From positions 186,001-250,000 of the forward strand of contig CANSQM010000001.1 of NCBI GenBank assembly GCA_947649205.1: a DNA stretch of 64,000 nt. Reading direction: 5' to 3'. The position numbers and the translations under genes were made by a program. Every line of letters begins with the position of its first letter. The stretch's first letter is position 1. The DNA comes from an uncultured Enterorhabdus sp. (lineage in GTDB: Bacteria > Actinomycetota > Coriobacteriia > Coriobacteriales > Eggerthellaceae). A model generated the notes under the pieces. The model was given only the letters and a program-made list of their open reading frames with translations, was not told the origin of the DNA and ran no database searches. Positions 33,036 through 42,877 of the stretch are shown piece after piece.

Positions 33036-34676
33036 ATGACGAGAAAACATGACAACAAGCCGAAACGCGCCAGTAACCGCCCTGCCAAGCAGGAGGCGGG
33101 GAAGGGCTCGCACGACCGGGCGGAGGGCGGCTCTGCAAGGGCGGACGGCGGGAAGCGGCCCGCGCAGGACAGGAGGCGGCCCGCGCAGGGCGGGAAGCGG
33201 CCCGCAGAGAGCGGAAGGCGTCCCGCGGGCGACGCGCGGCCGGCCGGCTGCGCCTTGTGCCCGGTCTTCGGCCGTTGCGGCGGCTGTAGCGCCCTGGACG
33301 CGCCCTACGAGCAGCAGCTTGCTCGCAAGCAGCAGGCGGTGGCCGAGCTCTTCGCCGATCTGGCCCCGACCGAGGTGCTGCTGCCCATTCAAGGCATGGC
33401 GGAGCCCTTCCACTACCGCAACAAGGTGATTTCCCCCTATGCCTCGGCGAAGGGGAAGGGCCGCAAAGGGAAAGAGCGGCCGGGGAGGGGCTGCGCGGGG
33501 AAGAAGCACCAGGGGAAGGGCCGCGCGGGGAACGATGCCGGGGCTCGCGAGGCCATTCTCACGGGCATGTACGAGGCGGGTACCCATCGCCTTATCCCCA
33601 CCGACACCTGCGCCATCGAGAGCGCGGTGGCAAAACGGGTGATCCTCGCCATCCGCGACATCATGGCCCGCTGGTCCATGGAGCCCTACGACGAGGACGC
33701 CGGCACTGGTTTCGTGCGCCACGCCGTGGTGCGGGTGGGCCACGAATCGGGCGAGGTGCTGGTCACGGTGGTTACCAACGGCGACGAGTTCCCCGCATCG
33801 AAGGCCTTCTGCCGCGAACTTGTGCGCCGCGTGCCCGCCGTTACCGCCATCGTGCAGAACGTGAACACGCGTCAAACCAACGTGATCTTGGGCGAGAAGG
33901 AGCGGGTGCTCTACGGGCCGGGCTTTATCCTTGATACCCTCTGCGGCCTCAGCTTCCGCATCTCATCGCAGTCGTTCTACCAGGTGAATGCCACCCAGAC
34001 CGAAGTGCTCTACGACGAGGCCATCCGCCTGGCTGGGCTCACCGGGGCGGAGACGGTCATCGACGCCTACTGCGGCACGGGCACCATCGGGTTGGTGGCC
34101 GCCAGCCGCGGGGCCGCCCGGGTCATCGGGGTCGATTCCGTGCCCTCGGCCATCCGCGATGCCGCGAGCAACGCCCGCCACAACGGCATTCAGAATGCTG
34201 AGTTTGTCGCCCAAGACGCCACACAGTTCATGAAGGAACTTGCTGCGTCCCATGAGCGCCCCGAGCCGCTGGTGCTGCTGATGGATCCGCCCCGGGCCGG
34301 CTCCACGCCCGCGTTTTTGGAAGCCGCCGCGGCCCTGGCGCCGGAGCGCATCGTCTACATCTCGTGCAATCCCGCCACCCAGGCCCGCGATGTGAAGCAG
34401 CTGGTCGAAAGCGGCTATACGGTGCGCACCATCCGCCCCGTGGATATGTTCCCCCACACCGACCATGTGGAATCGATCGTTATGCTGGAACGAGAAGCCA
34501 AGCGTTCCGCCACAGTGGAAGCCGTGCGCGGAGGAGACGGCGGGTGTTCCGACCGAGCGAGTTCTGCAGCGACGGGAAGTGCCCGGTGGGCACTTCCCCA
34601 AAGCGAGGACTGTCTGAGCGAATCGGAATACCCGGCGGCTCCGACCGAGGAGCCGCTGCGAGAGGAAGAGAAATGA
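33036..34676 (+). CDS. 23S rRNA (uracil-5-)-methyltransferase, RlmD/RlmCD type
   Basis: 546 residues. A Lys/Arg/Pro/Gly-rich N-terminus (~70) precedes a 4Fe-4S motif CALCPVFGRCGGCSALD. The SAM-binding part has VIDAYCGTGTIGL, the MDPPRAG loop, and the catalytic Cys in YISCNPATQARD. A basic low-complexity insertion (GKGRKGKERPGRG) lies near residue 145, and a 65-residue tail after HVESIVMLERE is not part of the family. No ribosome binding site precedes the ATG; CAAAAT six bases upstream could be a -10 giving a leaderless mRNA. It overlaps tilS by 4 bases. Confidence 0.85.
   Translation: MTRKHDNKPKRASNRPAKQEAGKGSHDRAEGGSARADGGKRPAQDRRRPAQGGKRPAESGRRPAGDARPAGCALCPVFGRCGGCSALDAPYEQQLARKQQAVAELFADLAPTEVLLPIQGMAEPFHYRNKVISPYASAKGKGRKGKERPGRGCAGKKHQGKGRAGNDAGAREAILTGMYEAGTHRLIPTDTCAIESAVAKRVILAIRDIMARWSMEPYDEDAGTGFVRHAVVRVGHESGEVLVTVVTNGDEFPASKAFCRELVRRVPAVTAIVQNVNTRQTNVILGEKERVLYGPGFILDTLCGLSFRISSQSFYQVNATQTEVLYDEAIRLAGLTGAETVIDAYCGTGTIGLVAASRGAARVIGVDSVPSAIRDAASNARHNGIQNAEFVAQDATQFMKELAASHERPEPLVLLMDPPRAGSTPAFLEAAAALAPERIVYISCNPATQARDVKQLVESGYTVRTIRPVDMFPHTDHVESIVMLEREAKRSATVEAVRGGDGGCSDRASSAATGSARWALPQSEDCLSESEYPAAPTEEPLREEEK
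34574..34598. repeat. Perfect hairpin inside the methyltransferase tail
   Basis: GGGAAGTGCCC, GGT, GGGCACTTCCC form an 11-bp perfect stem within the unconserved 3' end of the gene, 75 bases before tilS. No T-run follows. Confidence 0.6.
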
Positions 34677-35800
34677 CCGACTGTTTGGAAAAGACGCTTG
34701 AGAAGGCCCGCGCCACCATCGCGGCTCACGACTTGGCCGCAACGGACGCGGCGGTGCTGCTCATGGTGTCGGGCGGTTCCGACTCCACGGCCCTGGCCTA
34801 CCTGGGCGCGGCCCTGCGCGACGCGGGCGATATCGGTCCCGCGGCCATGCTGCACGTGAACCACCAGCTACGCGGCGAGGAAGCCGACGGCGACGAGCGT
34901 TTCGTGGCCGGTCTTGCCGAGTTGCTGGGCATTCCGCTGTTCATCTGCTCCATCGACATTGCCGCCGAGGCCGCCCGCGCCCACGAGAACGTGGAGGCCA
35001 CGGCCCGGCGCGAGCGCTATCTGGCCGCCAACGAGGCGCTGCGGTCCATGTGCCAGCACGAGGGCTGCCCGCTATCCGAGGCCCGCATCTTCACGGCCCA
35101 CACGGCCGATGACCGCATCGAGAACTTCTACATGCGCTCCATCGTGGGCACCGGCCCGGGCGGTTTCCGCAGCATGCGCTACGAGAACGGCCCGGTGGTG
35201 CGCCCGCTTCTGGATATGACCCGCGACGAGCTGCGGGCCTACCTGGCCGCCCGCGAGGCCGCCGGGGCGCCCTGCGCGTGCGACGAGAGCGGCAGCCTTT
35301 GGCGCGAGGACGCCACCAACGCCCACACCGACCGCTTCCGCGCCTATGTGCGCCACAAGGTGGTGCCCCCAGCGAAGGAGTGGAACGAGGCGCTGCCCGA
35401 GGTGCTTGTGCGGTCTATGAACCTCATCGCCGACGAGGACGACATGCTGGAGGCCATGGCCGCCGAGCTGGCCGATCGGGATGCGGAATGGGTGGCCGAG
35501 GACGACACCTTCGGCCTCGATCGCTCCGAGGGTTTCCGCCTGCGTCCCGCCTTCGGGGCTGCAGCGCGGCCTCTGCAGCGCCGGGCCGTGCTCCAACTGC
35601 TCCAGGCCATGCTCGGCCCCGATGCCCGGGTGGAGACAGCCAGCGTGGAGGCGGTGCTCGACGGCTTTGCCGCGGGCAAGCCCCGCAGCGGCTATGTGAC
35701 CAATATCCAGCACGACCTGGCTGTCAGTGCCAACAAGCAGGGCGTTCTCGTAGAGCCCATGGCCTATTTCCGAGCAAGGAGGAAGAAACATGACCGATAA
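34673..35800 (+). CDS. tilS: tRNA(Ile)-lysidine synthase
   Basis: 375 residues, modifying C34 of tRNA(Ile2) to lysidine so that AUA is read. The P-loop is VSGGSDSTALAYLG; LHVNHQLRGEEADGDERFV, TAHTADDRIENFYMR and REDATNAHTDRFRAYVRHKV are family signatures. The C-terminal domain is short. The ATG overlaps the upstream TGA. Its 3' end overlaps maf by 11 bases, so translation is coupled. Confidence 0.95.
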   Translation: MTDCLEKTLEKARATIAAHDLAATDAAVLLMVSGGSDSTALAYLGAALRDAGDIGPAAMLHVNHQLRGEEADGDERFVAGLAELLGIPLFICSIDIAAEAARAHENVEATARRERYLAANEALRSMCQHEGCPLSEARIFTAHTADDRIENFYMRSIVGTGPGGFRSMRYENGPVVRPLLDMTRDELRAYLAAREAAGAPCACDESGSLWREDATNAHTDRFRAYVRHKVVPPAKEWNEALPEVLVRSMNLIADEDDMLEAMAAELADRDAEWVAEDDTFGLDRSEGFRLRPAFGAAARPLQRRAVLQLLQAMLGPDARVETASVEAVLDGFAAGKPRSGYVTNIQHDLAVSANKQGVLVEPMAYFRARRKKHDR

Positions 35801-36437
35801 CGCCCCCGCCTTCGAGGTGGTGCTCGCCAGCGGAAGTCCGCGCCGCCGCGAGCTGCTGGAGCAGGCCGGCGTGAAGTTCATCGTGCACACGCCTGAAACA
35901 CCGGTGGACGAGACCCTGGAGCCCGACCTGGCCGCCAACCCCGAGGAGGCGGCCAAGAAGCTCGCCGAGCGCAAGGCCGGGGCCGTGGTCCAGGAGGTGC
36001 TGGCCCAGAACTACACGGGCATGCTCATCGTCATCGGCGCCGACACCATGGTGGTGCTCGACGGGAAGATCTTCGGCAAGCCTCGCAGCCTCTCCGATGC
36101 CAAGCACATGCTGCGCCAGCTGTCGGGCCGTACCCATGAGGTCATTACGGCCGTGTCCGTCTGGATGATCGCCGCCCCGGCCGCCGAGGACATCTCGCTC
36201 GGCTTCCGCACCTTCGCCGACATCAGTCGCGTGACCTTCCGCGAGCTGACCGACGAGGAAATCGCCGACTATCTGGCCTGCGGCGAGTCCTTCGATAAGG
36301 CCGGCGCCTACGCCATCCAGGGGGAGGGCGCCGCGCTCGTGGACCACTACGACGGCGCCTGGGACACCATCGTCGGCCTGCCCGCCGCCCGCCTCATCCA
36401 GGAGTTCCCTGATCTTCTGAACGCCGAAGTGAAGTAG
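35790..36437 (+). CDS. maf: Maf family nucleotide pyrophosphatase
   Basis: 215 residues, hydrolysing non-canonical or dTTP/UTP nucleotides to monophosphates. The N-terminal VVLASGSPRRRELLEQAG, the GADTMVVLDGKIFGKP motif with its catalytic Asp, and AGAYAIQGEGA are diagnostic. Slightly longer than usual because of a loop near WMIAAPAAED. The AGGAGG site lies inside tilS. Confidence 0.95.
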   Translation: MTDNAPAFEVVLASGSPRRRELLEQAGVKFIVHTPETPVDETLEPDLAANPEEAAKKLAERKAGAVVQEVLAQNYTGMLIVIGADTMVVLDGKIFGKPRSLSDAKHMLRQLSGRTHEVITAVSVWMIAAPAAEDISLGFRTFADISRVTFRELTDEEIADYLACGESFDKAGAYAIQGEGAALVDHYDGAWDTIVGLPAARLIQEFPDLLNAEVK

Positions 36438-36442
36438 GGAAG

Positions 36443-36490
36443 CGCGCCTCGCGGGCTCTGGCGGTCGGGCCTGCGGGGCGCGGGCTTTTT
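36443..36490 (+). terminator. Intrinsic terminator after maf
   Basis: CGCGCCTCGCGGGC (36443-36456) pairs at 12 of 14 positions with 36469-36482, followed by GGCTTTTT. Confidence 0.75.
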
Positions 36491-36644
36491 ACATGCTGTG
36501 CTACCTGCCTTGCTCTCCGTTCCCCTTCTCGAATGAAACAACTGTGTTGCGTTCGCGTATCGCGGGCGTGCGTTTTCGGGGCAATGGTACACTGAACTGC
36601 GATCAAGGATTATCCGTGGGAAACATTCCGGATATGGGAAGAAA

Positions 36645-37202
36645 GTGGTTCACGTGCATAACGATATTTCTGAGATTCTCTTCTCCGAACAGGATCTTGC
36701 CAACCGCGTGCGTGAGATGGGCGAGAACATCACGGCCGATTACGCCGATCTTGCCGGCGGCGACGGCTTGGTGGTCATCTCCATCCTGCGCGGCGGCGCC
36801 ATCTTCACCTGCGATCTCGTGAGGGCCATCGACATGCCTCTCGAGATGGACTTCATGGCCGTGTCCTCCTACGGCAACGGCGTGAAGAGTTCCGGGGTGG
36901 TGCGCATCCTGAAGGACCTGAATACCGATATCCGCGGCCGCCATGTCGTCATCGCCGAGGATATCATCGATTCCGGCCTCACCCTGAAGTACCTCATGCA
37001 GAACTTGCAGTCCCGGGGGCCGGCGTCTATGACCGTGGCCGCGCTCATGAAGAAGAACACGGAGAACCAGGCCGACATCGAGTGCCGCTACGTCGGCTTC
37101 GAATGCCCCGACGAGTTCATCGTCGGCTACGGCCTCGACTACGCCGAGCATTACCGCAACCTTCCCTACATCGGCGTGCTGAAGCCCGAGATCTACCAGT
37201 AA
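36645..37202 (+). CDS. hpt: Hypoxanthine phosphoribosyltransferase
   Basis: 185 residues, converting hypoxanthine or guanine plus PRPP to IMP or GMP. The PRPP loop is VVIAEDIIDSGLTL; ISILRGGAIF and the C-terminal FIVGYGLDYAEHYRNLPYIG are typical. Adenine deaminase (583) would feed it hypoxanthine. The start is a GTG at 36645 or at 36654; GGGAAG upstream is somewhat close to the first and far from the second. It precedes ftsH as in many Gram-positive genomes. Confidence 0.92.
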   Translation: MVHVHNDISEILFSEQDLANRVREMGENITADYADLAGGDGLVVISILRGGAIFTCDLVRAIDMPLEMDFMAVSSYGNGVKSSGVVRILKDLNTDIRGRHVVIAEDIIDSGLTLKYLMQNLQSRGPASMTVAALMKKNTENQADIECRYVGFECPDEFIVGYGLDYAEHYRNLPYIGVLKPEIYQ

Positions 37203-37217
37203 AGACAGAGAGACACT

Positions 37218-39539
<2,322 letters not shown>

Positions 39540-39586
39540 GCGGTGACGCTGCGGCGGCTCGCCGCCCTGGCTGTATCTCGTGCCTG

Positions 39587-39613
39587 AGAGCGCCCCACCG
39601 GGGCGCTCTTTTT
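39587..39613 (+). terminator. Intrinsic terminator of the tilS-ftsH run
   Basis: AGAGCGCCCC, ACC, GGGGCGCTCT form a perfect 10-bp stem followed by a T-run. It ends the rlmCD-tilS-maf-hpt-ftsH stretch. Confidence 0.9.
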
Positions 39614-39806
39614 CTGTCCCATGCTGTCATATACATTTGCAAGCGGATATGTCATACTTGCTTCTCGAGAAACCTGCGGGAAAGTTCTGCCCTCGCGCCA
39701 CGCGGGGAGGCGCGATGACCTCGTAGGGAAAGGGCCGTGCCCTTTCCGCTCGGCGAAGACAGACAGGCTGGCGGCCATGGTCGGCCGGCAACGGGAGGAG
39801 GGCGCG

Positions 39807-40474
39807 ATGTTCGGCGAGCTCGTAGCGGCCTATCTCTTCCTGGCTGGTACCGGGGCCGGGGGCATCGGCGCGGCCGCCCTGGCCGATCTCGTGGCCGTGC
39901 GCACCCCCTTCGGCGGGGCGGCCGTGGGCGCGGTGGCCGATGGCCGACCGGCCGACCGCCTCGTGGCCTTCGCCCTGGCGGCATCGGTGGCGGCCCTCGC
40001 TCTGGGACCGCCGCGGTGTTTCTGGCGGGAGCCTTCGGCAGCGAGCATCCGGGGGTGGCGGCGTCGGTGGAAAGCCTGCTGCACGGCGCGGCGGCGCTGC
40101 CCTGGTGGTGCGGGTTTATGCTCTGCGGGGTGGTGCTGCCCCTGGTAATCGAGGCTGTGCTATGGTGGCGTGGCCGTGCTGACCGGGTGTCTTCCGCATT
40201 CACGGCGGCCTCGTTGGCCCCGCCGATCGCGCCGACGGCCCTCGCCGTTCTGGCGGCCTGCGTGCTCGTCGGAGGCGCGGGCCTGCGCTGGGCCATGATG
40301 GAAGCCGGGGAGTCGCGGCCTTTGGAGCTGCAGGATCCCGCCGCGTTCGCGGTCCCGGTGACCATCGGGCCATCGGATACCGTTGCCCGGCGACCCGATG
40401 TCGCGGTCGCCGACGCTTCCGCGCCAATGTGTTCCACCGCTGAAAGAGAGGAGTTAGTTCCATGGTCGAGTTAG
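39807..40474 (+). pseudogene. Broken NrfD-like membrane subunit
   Basis: The start (MFGELVAAYLFLAGTGAGGI) is typical of NrfD/DmsC-type quinol-facing subunits and follows GGGAGGAGGG. The frame breaks at about 40006: LALG continues in the next frame as TAAVFLAGAFGSEHPGVAA, explained by one missing base (CTGGG followed by ACC). The remaining part (PWWCGFMLCGVVLPLVIEAV) reads to a TAG at 40474. Total length is shorter than the usual ~300 residues. No catalytic or Fe-S subunit is beside it. A sequencing error is possible but the neighbouring genes are also broken. Confidence 0.7.
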
Positions 40475-40998
40475 GCCGAACCATTCCGGCTGGGGACTTG
40501 TTCGAGCTGGATAGCACCAGCTCCATCCCCGTCTGGCTGCAACTGAAGAACCGCTTCATCTACCTCATCACCGCGGGCTTCTATCTGCCCGGCGATCAGC
40601 TGCCCACGGTGCGGGGGCTCGCTGCCGAAGTGGAAGTGAACTACAACACCGTGAGCAAGGTGTACCAGAGCCTGGAGGAGGACGGCTACATCGTCTCGAA
40701 GCGTCGCCAAGGGGCGTTCGTGGCCGATGTGTCCGGCAAACCGGGAGTGGAGGCCGCGGTCACGGCCGAGATCATCACCGCTGAGTACCTCCAGCGGTGC
40801 GCCGAGCTGGGTATGACGTTGGAAGATATCGATGCGCAGTTCACTGCGAGCCTGGTGGCTGCGAAGGCGAAACGCGATAGGAGTGCGAGAAGTGAAGGAG
40901 CGGGCCATCGCACGCAAGGGGCAAAGCGCGGACGGGTCGTCGTATTCCCCGTCACTGCGGACGGTTCAGACGAACGTGCGACTGGAAACGGGGCGTAG
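40462..40998 (+). CDS. GntR family regulator (YtrA type)
   Basis: 178 residues. The N-terminal winged helix is clear (IPVWLQLKNRFIYLITAGFY, LPGDQLPTVRGLAAEVEVN and NYNTVSKVYQSLEEDGYIV). The C-terminal part is short, without a sugar- or acid-binding domain, as in YtrA members that control adjacent transporters or membrane genes. The ATG follows AGAGAGGAG. It overlaps the broken NrfD frame upstream and the SPFH-like gene downstream, so it was once part of an operon. Confidence 0.85.
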   Translation: MVELGRTIPAGDLFELDSTSSIPVWLQLKNRFIYLITAGFYLPGDQLPTVRGLAAEVEVNYNTVSKVYQSLEEDGYIVSKRRQGAFVADVSGKPGVEAAVTAEIITAEYLQRCAELGMTLEDIDAQFTASLVAAKAKRDRSARSEGAGHRTQGAKRGRVVVFPVTADGSDERATGNGA

Positions 40999-41670
40999 CC
41001 GCACCTCGCGCAACGGGGCTGTGGCGTTCACGCTCATCGTGTTCGCCCTGGCCTGCGGCACGGTGCTCGCCGCCTGGTTGCCGGTGCCGTCGGCTTGGCG
41101 GCCCTGGTAAGCGCGGCCGTAGTGGGCGCCCTGGCGGCCTCGTCGGTGCATATCGTCATGGAATGGGAGAAGGCCGTGGTCATGCGCTTCGGCAAGTTCA
41201 ACCGGGTGGTAGGGCCGGGGCTCGTGTTCACGTGGCCCATCATCGAGTTCTACACCGTGCGCATCGACCAGCGCGTGGCGGCCACCTACTTCGGCGCCGA
41301 GGAGACGCTCGCAGCCGATCTGGTGCCCGTGAACGTGGACGCCGTGGTGTTCTGGATGGTGTTCTCGGCGAAGAAGGCGGTGCTGGAGGTGGAGGGCTAC
41401 GGAAGCGTCGTATCGTGGATGGCCCAGGCCACGCTGCGCAAGGCCATCGGCCGCGCTACCCTGGCCGAGGCCGATATCTCCGCCATGCTGAAAGACGCGA
41501 GCGCCAACTACGCTGACGACCCGGAGGCCATGCGCCTGCGCACCATGCACCTGGCCTACGAATCCGTGAAGCAGTCCGGCGGCACCCTTGTCATCCCCAG
41601 TGCCTTTTCCGAGGGCTTCACCGATTCCGAGGCGGCCGAGAGGCTGGTGAAGGCCGCGAGGCAGGGCTAA
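40892..41670 (+). pseudogene. Broken SPFH/stomatin-like protein gene
   Basis: A GTG at 40892 with ATAGGAG upstream starts a frame containing a membrane helix (AVAFTLIVFALACGTVLAAW). The frame shifts near 41075-41085 into AVGLAALVSAAVVGALAASS and then the stomatin signature EWEKAVVMRFGKFNRVVGPG. The core between ISAMLKDA and YADDPEAMRLRTMHLAYESV lacks the ~65 residues found in normal SPFH proteins. Two defects indicate decay. YtrA-type regulators often precede SPFH or ABC genes, which fits the neighbour at 40462. Confidence 0.65.
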
Positions 41671-41696
41671 GGTTGTCAAGTTTCAATTCGACCGCA

Positions 41697-41730
41697 GATC
41701 CTCTTGCGGAAATGCCTCGCAAAGAGGATC
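41697..41730. repeat. Hairpin downstream of the SPFH remnant
   Basis: GATCCTCTTGCG and CGCAAAGAGGATC form a near-perfect 12-bp stem. No T-run; could end the toxin mRNA read from the opposite strand. Confidence 0.4.
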
Positions 41731-41765
41731 GCCGCCGTATGGTGCAGGTGCCTCTAGGAAAGATG

Positions 41766-41774
41766 TGTTACAAT
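41766..41774 (+). promoter_or_regulatory. Extended -10 promoter of the antisense RNA
   Basis: TGTTACAAT matches the extended -10 consensus TGnTACAAT. A start near 41781 would make an RNA of ~80 nt. Confidence 0.6.
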
Positions 41775-41780
41775 GGCCGT

Positions 41781-41860
41781 GCCTAGAAGACTTGGCCCCG
41801 AAGGGCCGGGACGCCGCAAGGACGTCCCGGTTGGCGAGGGTGCCTAGTCCTCGCCTTTTT
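41781..41860 (+). ncRNA. Antisense RNA of a type I toxin-antitoxin module (predicted)
   Basis: The predicted transcript has a hairpin (GGGACG with CGTCCC, 41807-41827) and ends in a perfect intrinsic terminator, GGCGAGG (41833-41839) and CCTCGCC (41849-41855) with TTTTT. It is complementary to the 3' untranslated region and the last 17 bases of the toxin gene on the other strand, the same overlap geometry as TxpA/RatA and BsrG/SR4. Existence is inferred from promoter and terminator signals. Confidence 0.6.
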
Positions 41861-41972
41861 GGTTGGAAGATCCGTCGTTCTGCGGCGGATCTCCGCTTTT
41901 CAGGGTCAATAGCGCAACCCCCAGAGTGGCAGCTCCAACAAGAGTCTGAACCAAGGCCAGGAAAACGCTCAT
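41844..41972 (-). CDS. Small hydrophobic type I toxin (holin-like toxin family)
   Basis: 42 residues. One membrane helix (VFLALVQTLVGAATLGVALL) follows a two-residue start and precedes a polar tail ending KGED. Size and pattern (MS.F.AL, then a helix, then a charged tail) match the holin-like/TxpA-type peptides that depolarise the cell's own membrane. The site TAAGGGGAGG lies 8 bases before the ATG and can pair with an upstream CCTCCC. An antisense RNA gene overlaps its end. An alternative ATG two codons upstream is too close to the site. Confidence 0.65.
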   Translation of the reverse strand: MSVFLALVQTLVGAATLGVALLTLKSGDPPQNDGSSNQKGED

Positions 41973-41980
41973 CTGCATCA

Positions 41981-42012
41981 CCTCCCCTTAGTTATCTAGA
42001 ATCCTTGGGAGG
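41981..42012 (-). promoter_or_regulatory. Hairpin sequestering the toxin ribosome binding site
   Basis: On the minus strand CCTCCC (from 42012-42007) can pair with GGGAGG of the ribosome binding site (41986-41981) across a 20-nt loop. Hidden ribosome binding sites are usual in type I toxin mRNAs. Confidence 0.5.
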
Positions 42013-42051
42013 GGTGGTGTATGCAGAGAGCCCTGCTCCCCGCTTAATGTC

Positions 42052-42092
42052 TATAATACAATCAAATGTTCGTTAATATAAGTCTTGACATT
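42052..42092. repeat. 41-bp direct repeat, copy 1 (DR1)
   Basis: Identical over all 41 bases to 42693-42733. It begins TATAATACAATC and ends TCTTGACATT. It lies 80 bases upstream of the type I toxin start and carries its presumed promoter on the minus strand. Confidence 0.95.
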
Positions 42093-42157
42093 CGAGGACT
42101 AGAATTTTTATAATCAACCCAACAACCCGGCGGTCCTGCTAATAGGAACGTCGGGTT
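42085..42157 (+). ncRNA. Predicted short transcript antisense to the 3' end of the nuclease gene
   Basis: TTGACA (42085-42090) and TATAAT (42109-42114) are both perfect and 18 bp apart. Just downstream, 42124-42136 pairs at 12 of 13 positions with 42145-42157, followed by a T-run. The product would be ~40 nt and complementary to the last codons of the nuclease gene. Only DR1 gives this promoter; DR2 lacks the TATAAT. Confidence 0.4.
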
Positions 42158-42659
42158 TTTCGCTTAGCGGGATGTCTATCACGCGACCTTCTTTCGAGAC
42201 AAAAAGCGCATCGGTGAATCCATGTTGCTCAAGTCTTTTTCTCAGCTCAGTTATGAGGTCGCTGTCATCAAGGGCGTGGTATCTTGCATTGAAGATGAGG
42301 CGCGGGTGGTAGGGCGAACCAAGGATCTTCTTGAATTGTTTCTGCGCTTTTCGAACGGCAGTTTCTACGCCTCGCAGTGTATCACCGTTGGGACTTTTTA
42401 TTTCCCAAAGCTGCCCATCCATGCAAAGGTCGATGTTTGCCTGTCCTGTTGGTGCATTTTCGGGAAGAACCTCGAATGAATAATTCGCAAGCACGAGTGC
42501 GGCATGCACGAAAAGATCGCGTGTGCTATCGCTTTTGAGAAAAGAATCGATGGGCTTGGAGTAGACGATTGTGCCTTCCTTGGTCGACTTTGCCAAGAAG
42601 TTGAGGAGTTGGTGCGTATCCCAGCATGAGATGCCCGGGTTAGAATTGAGAAACACCAT
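42114..42659 (-). CDS. Orphan CdiA-C-like PD-(D/E)XK nuclease
   Basis: 181 residues. The core APTGQANIDLCMDGQLWEIK, then SPNGDTLRGVETAVRKAQKQ, resembles the C-terminal tRNase domain of contact-dependent inhibition toxins (CdiA_C, PD-(D/E)XK fold), with Asp, Glu-x-Lys and Gln positions visible. There is no secretion or delivery domain, so it acts, if at all, inside the producing cell. The gene is much more AT-rich than its neighbours. It sits alone between perfect 41-bp repeats. The start follows GAGGAGG. No immunity gene is visible beside it. Confidence 0.5.
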   Translation of the reverse strand: MVFLNSNPGISCWDTHQLLNFLAKSTKEGTIVYSKPIDSFLKSDSTRDLFVHAALVLANYSFEVLPENAPTGQANIDLCMDGQLWEIKSPNGDTLRGVETAVRKAQKQFKKILGSPYHPRLIFNARYHALDDSDLITELRKRLEQHGFTDALFVSKEGRVIDIPLSEKPDVPISRTAGLLG

Positions 42660-42680
42660 GGCACCTCCTCAAGTACTGGA

Positions 42681-42703
42681 ATTGTATTATCTTATAATAC
42701 AAT
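42681..42703. repeat. Perfect 10-bp inverted repeat at the edge of DR2
   Basis: ATTGTATTAT, CTT, ATAATACAAT. Half of it lies in DR2 and half in the cassette. It is 22 bases upstream of the nuclease start codon, so it could be its operator or a recombination site. Confidence 0.65.
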
Positions 42704-42733
42704 CAAATGTTCGTTAATATAAGTCTTGACATT
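42693..42733. repeat. 41-bp direct repeat, copy 2 (DR2)
   Basis: Exact copy of DR1, 641 bp away. It lies directly upstream of the nuclease gene and supplies its presumed promoter region. Confidence 0.95.
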
Positions 42734-42811
42734 GCAAGATAGTGCAATTCTTGCTGTCGTGCTTGCTTGCTCAATACAACTTATGAACAGGCATTTCGTA
42801 GCTATATCATT

Positions 42812-42877
42812 TTTGTCATAGTTTGTCCTACATTTTATCTTGACAACCTATGACAGAGTATGACAAACTGTGACAAG
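42812..42877. promoter_or_regulatory. Three-site operator array upstream of the molybdoenzyme gene
   Basis: A 16-bp motif close to GACAAACTATGACAAA occurs inverted at 42812-42827 and direct at 42842-42857 and 42862-42877; each copy has at most two mismatches to it. The last two are exactly 20 bp apart, placing them on one face of the helix. A cognate regulator is not identified. Confidence 0.6.

Noticed and set aside
40001-40012. Programmed ribosomal frameshift in the NrfD-like gene
   Set aside because: No slippery heptamer or following structure is evident, and simple loss of one C explains the break.
42052-42092. DR1/DR2 as chromosomal dif (XerCD) sites
   Set aside because: The sequence does not show two 11-bp arms around a 6-bp centre resembling known dif sites, and no xer gene is near.
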